Shown here piece by piece: positions 5,694 to 5,706 of a DNA stretch of 5,706 bases (the stretch's first letter is position 1; every line of letters starts with the position of its first letter). The position numbers were made by a program, and so were the translations under genes. Origin of the DNA: Gemmatimonas phototrophica (GTDB lineage Bacteria; Gemmatimonadota; Gemmatimonadetes; Longimicrobiales; Gaopeijiaceae); assembly GCA_945876015.1 (NCBI GenBank), contig CAMCNM010000143.1, positions 1-5,706 of the forward strand, given 5' to 3'. The notes below the pieces were generated by a model, which was not told the DNA's origin, ran no database searches, and saw only the letters and a program-made list of their open reading frames with translations.

Positions 5694-5706
5694 AAAAAGA
5701 CCGCCC
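5694..5706. terminator. Possible left half of a bidirectional terminator, cut by the window edge
   Basis: Immediately after the terC stop comes a run of six or more A, then GACCGCCC up to the window end. An A-run followed by a GC-rich arm is how a bidirectional intrinsic terminator begins. The matching arm would lie beyond the edge, so this is only a suggestion. Confidence 0.2.

Overview
The window is GC-rich (by eye around 70%) and gene-dense. It has short overlaps between genes and almost no non-coding DNA apart from two regulatory-looking gaps. Composition, gene types (ECF sigma factor with zinc-finger anti-sigma, secreted VIT/von Willebrand A protein, SufR-like regulator, TerC transporter) and Gram-negative-style secretion features suggest a high-GC Gram-negative bacterium such as Gemmatimonadota, Acidobacteriota or Myxococcota. 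This taxonomic guess is weak: no rRNA or marker gene is present.

Layout. (1) Positions 1-665, minus strand: a SufR/ArsR-like winged-helix regulator with four C-terminal cysteines. Its stop codon overlaps (ATGA) the start of a truncated gene that runs off the left edge. (2) Positions 666-729: a short AT-rich gap with a perfect 8-bp inverted repeat, the likely operator/promoter region of the regulator. (3) Positions 730-4776, minus strand: a tight three-gene operon. In transcription order it encodes a secreted VIT plus vWA-domain protein (755 aa), an ECF sigma factor (166 aa, ATGA overlap) and a membrane-anchored zinc-finger anti-sigma factor (432 aa, 17-bp overlap). (4) Positions 4777-4916: a divergent intergenic region with nested inverted repeats. 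(5) Positions 4917-5693, plus strand: a TerC-family integral membrane protein. (6) Positions 5694-5706: an A-run that may open a terminator.

How the parts may work together. The ECF sigma and its anti-sigma form a standard signal-transduction pair. The anti-sigma has a cytoplasmic zinc finger, one membrane helix, a long Ala/Pro-rich extracytoplasmic linker and a C-terminal extracytoplasmic domain. The secreted VIT/vWA protein, encoded first in the operon, is a candidate ligand, sensor partner or target in the same compartment. TerC is read divergently, and an exact 11-bp element (CCCCCGATACG) lies upstream of both start codons, each copy pointing toward its own gene. This suggests shared control of the envelope operon and TerC, or a structured RNA leader on TerC. 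A functional link (metal supply by TerC to a secreted MIDAS-type vWA protein under ECF control) is an inference, not shown by the sequence.
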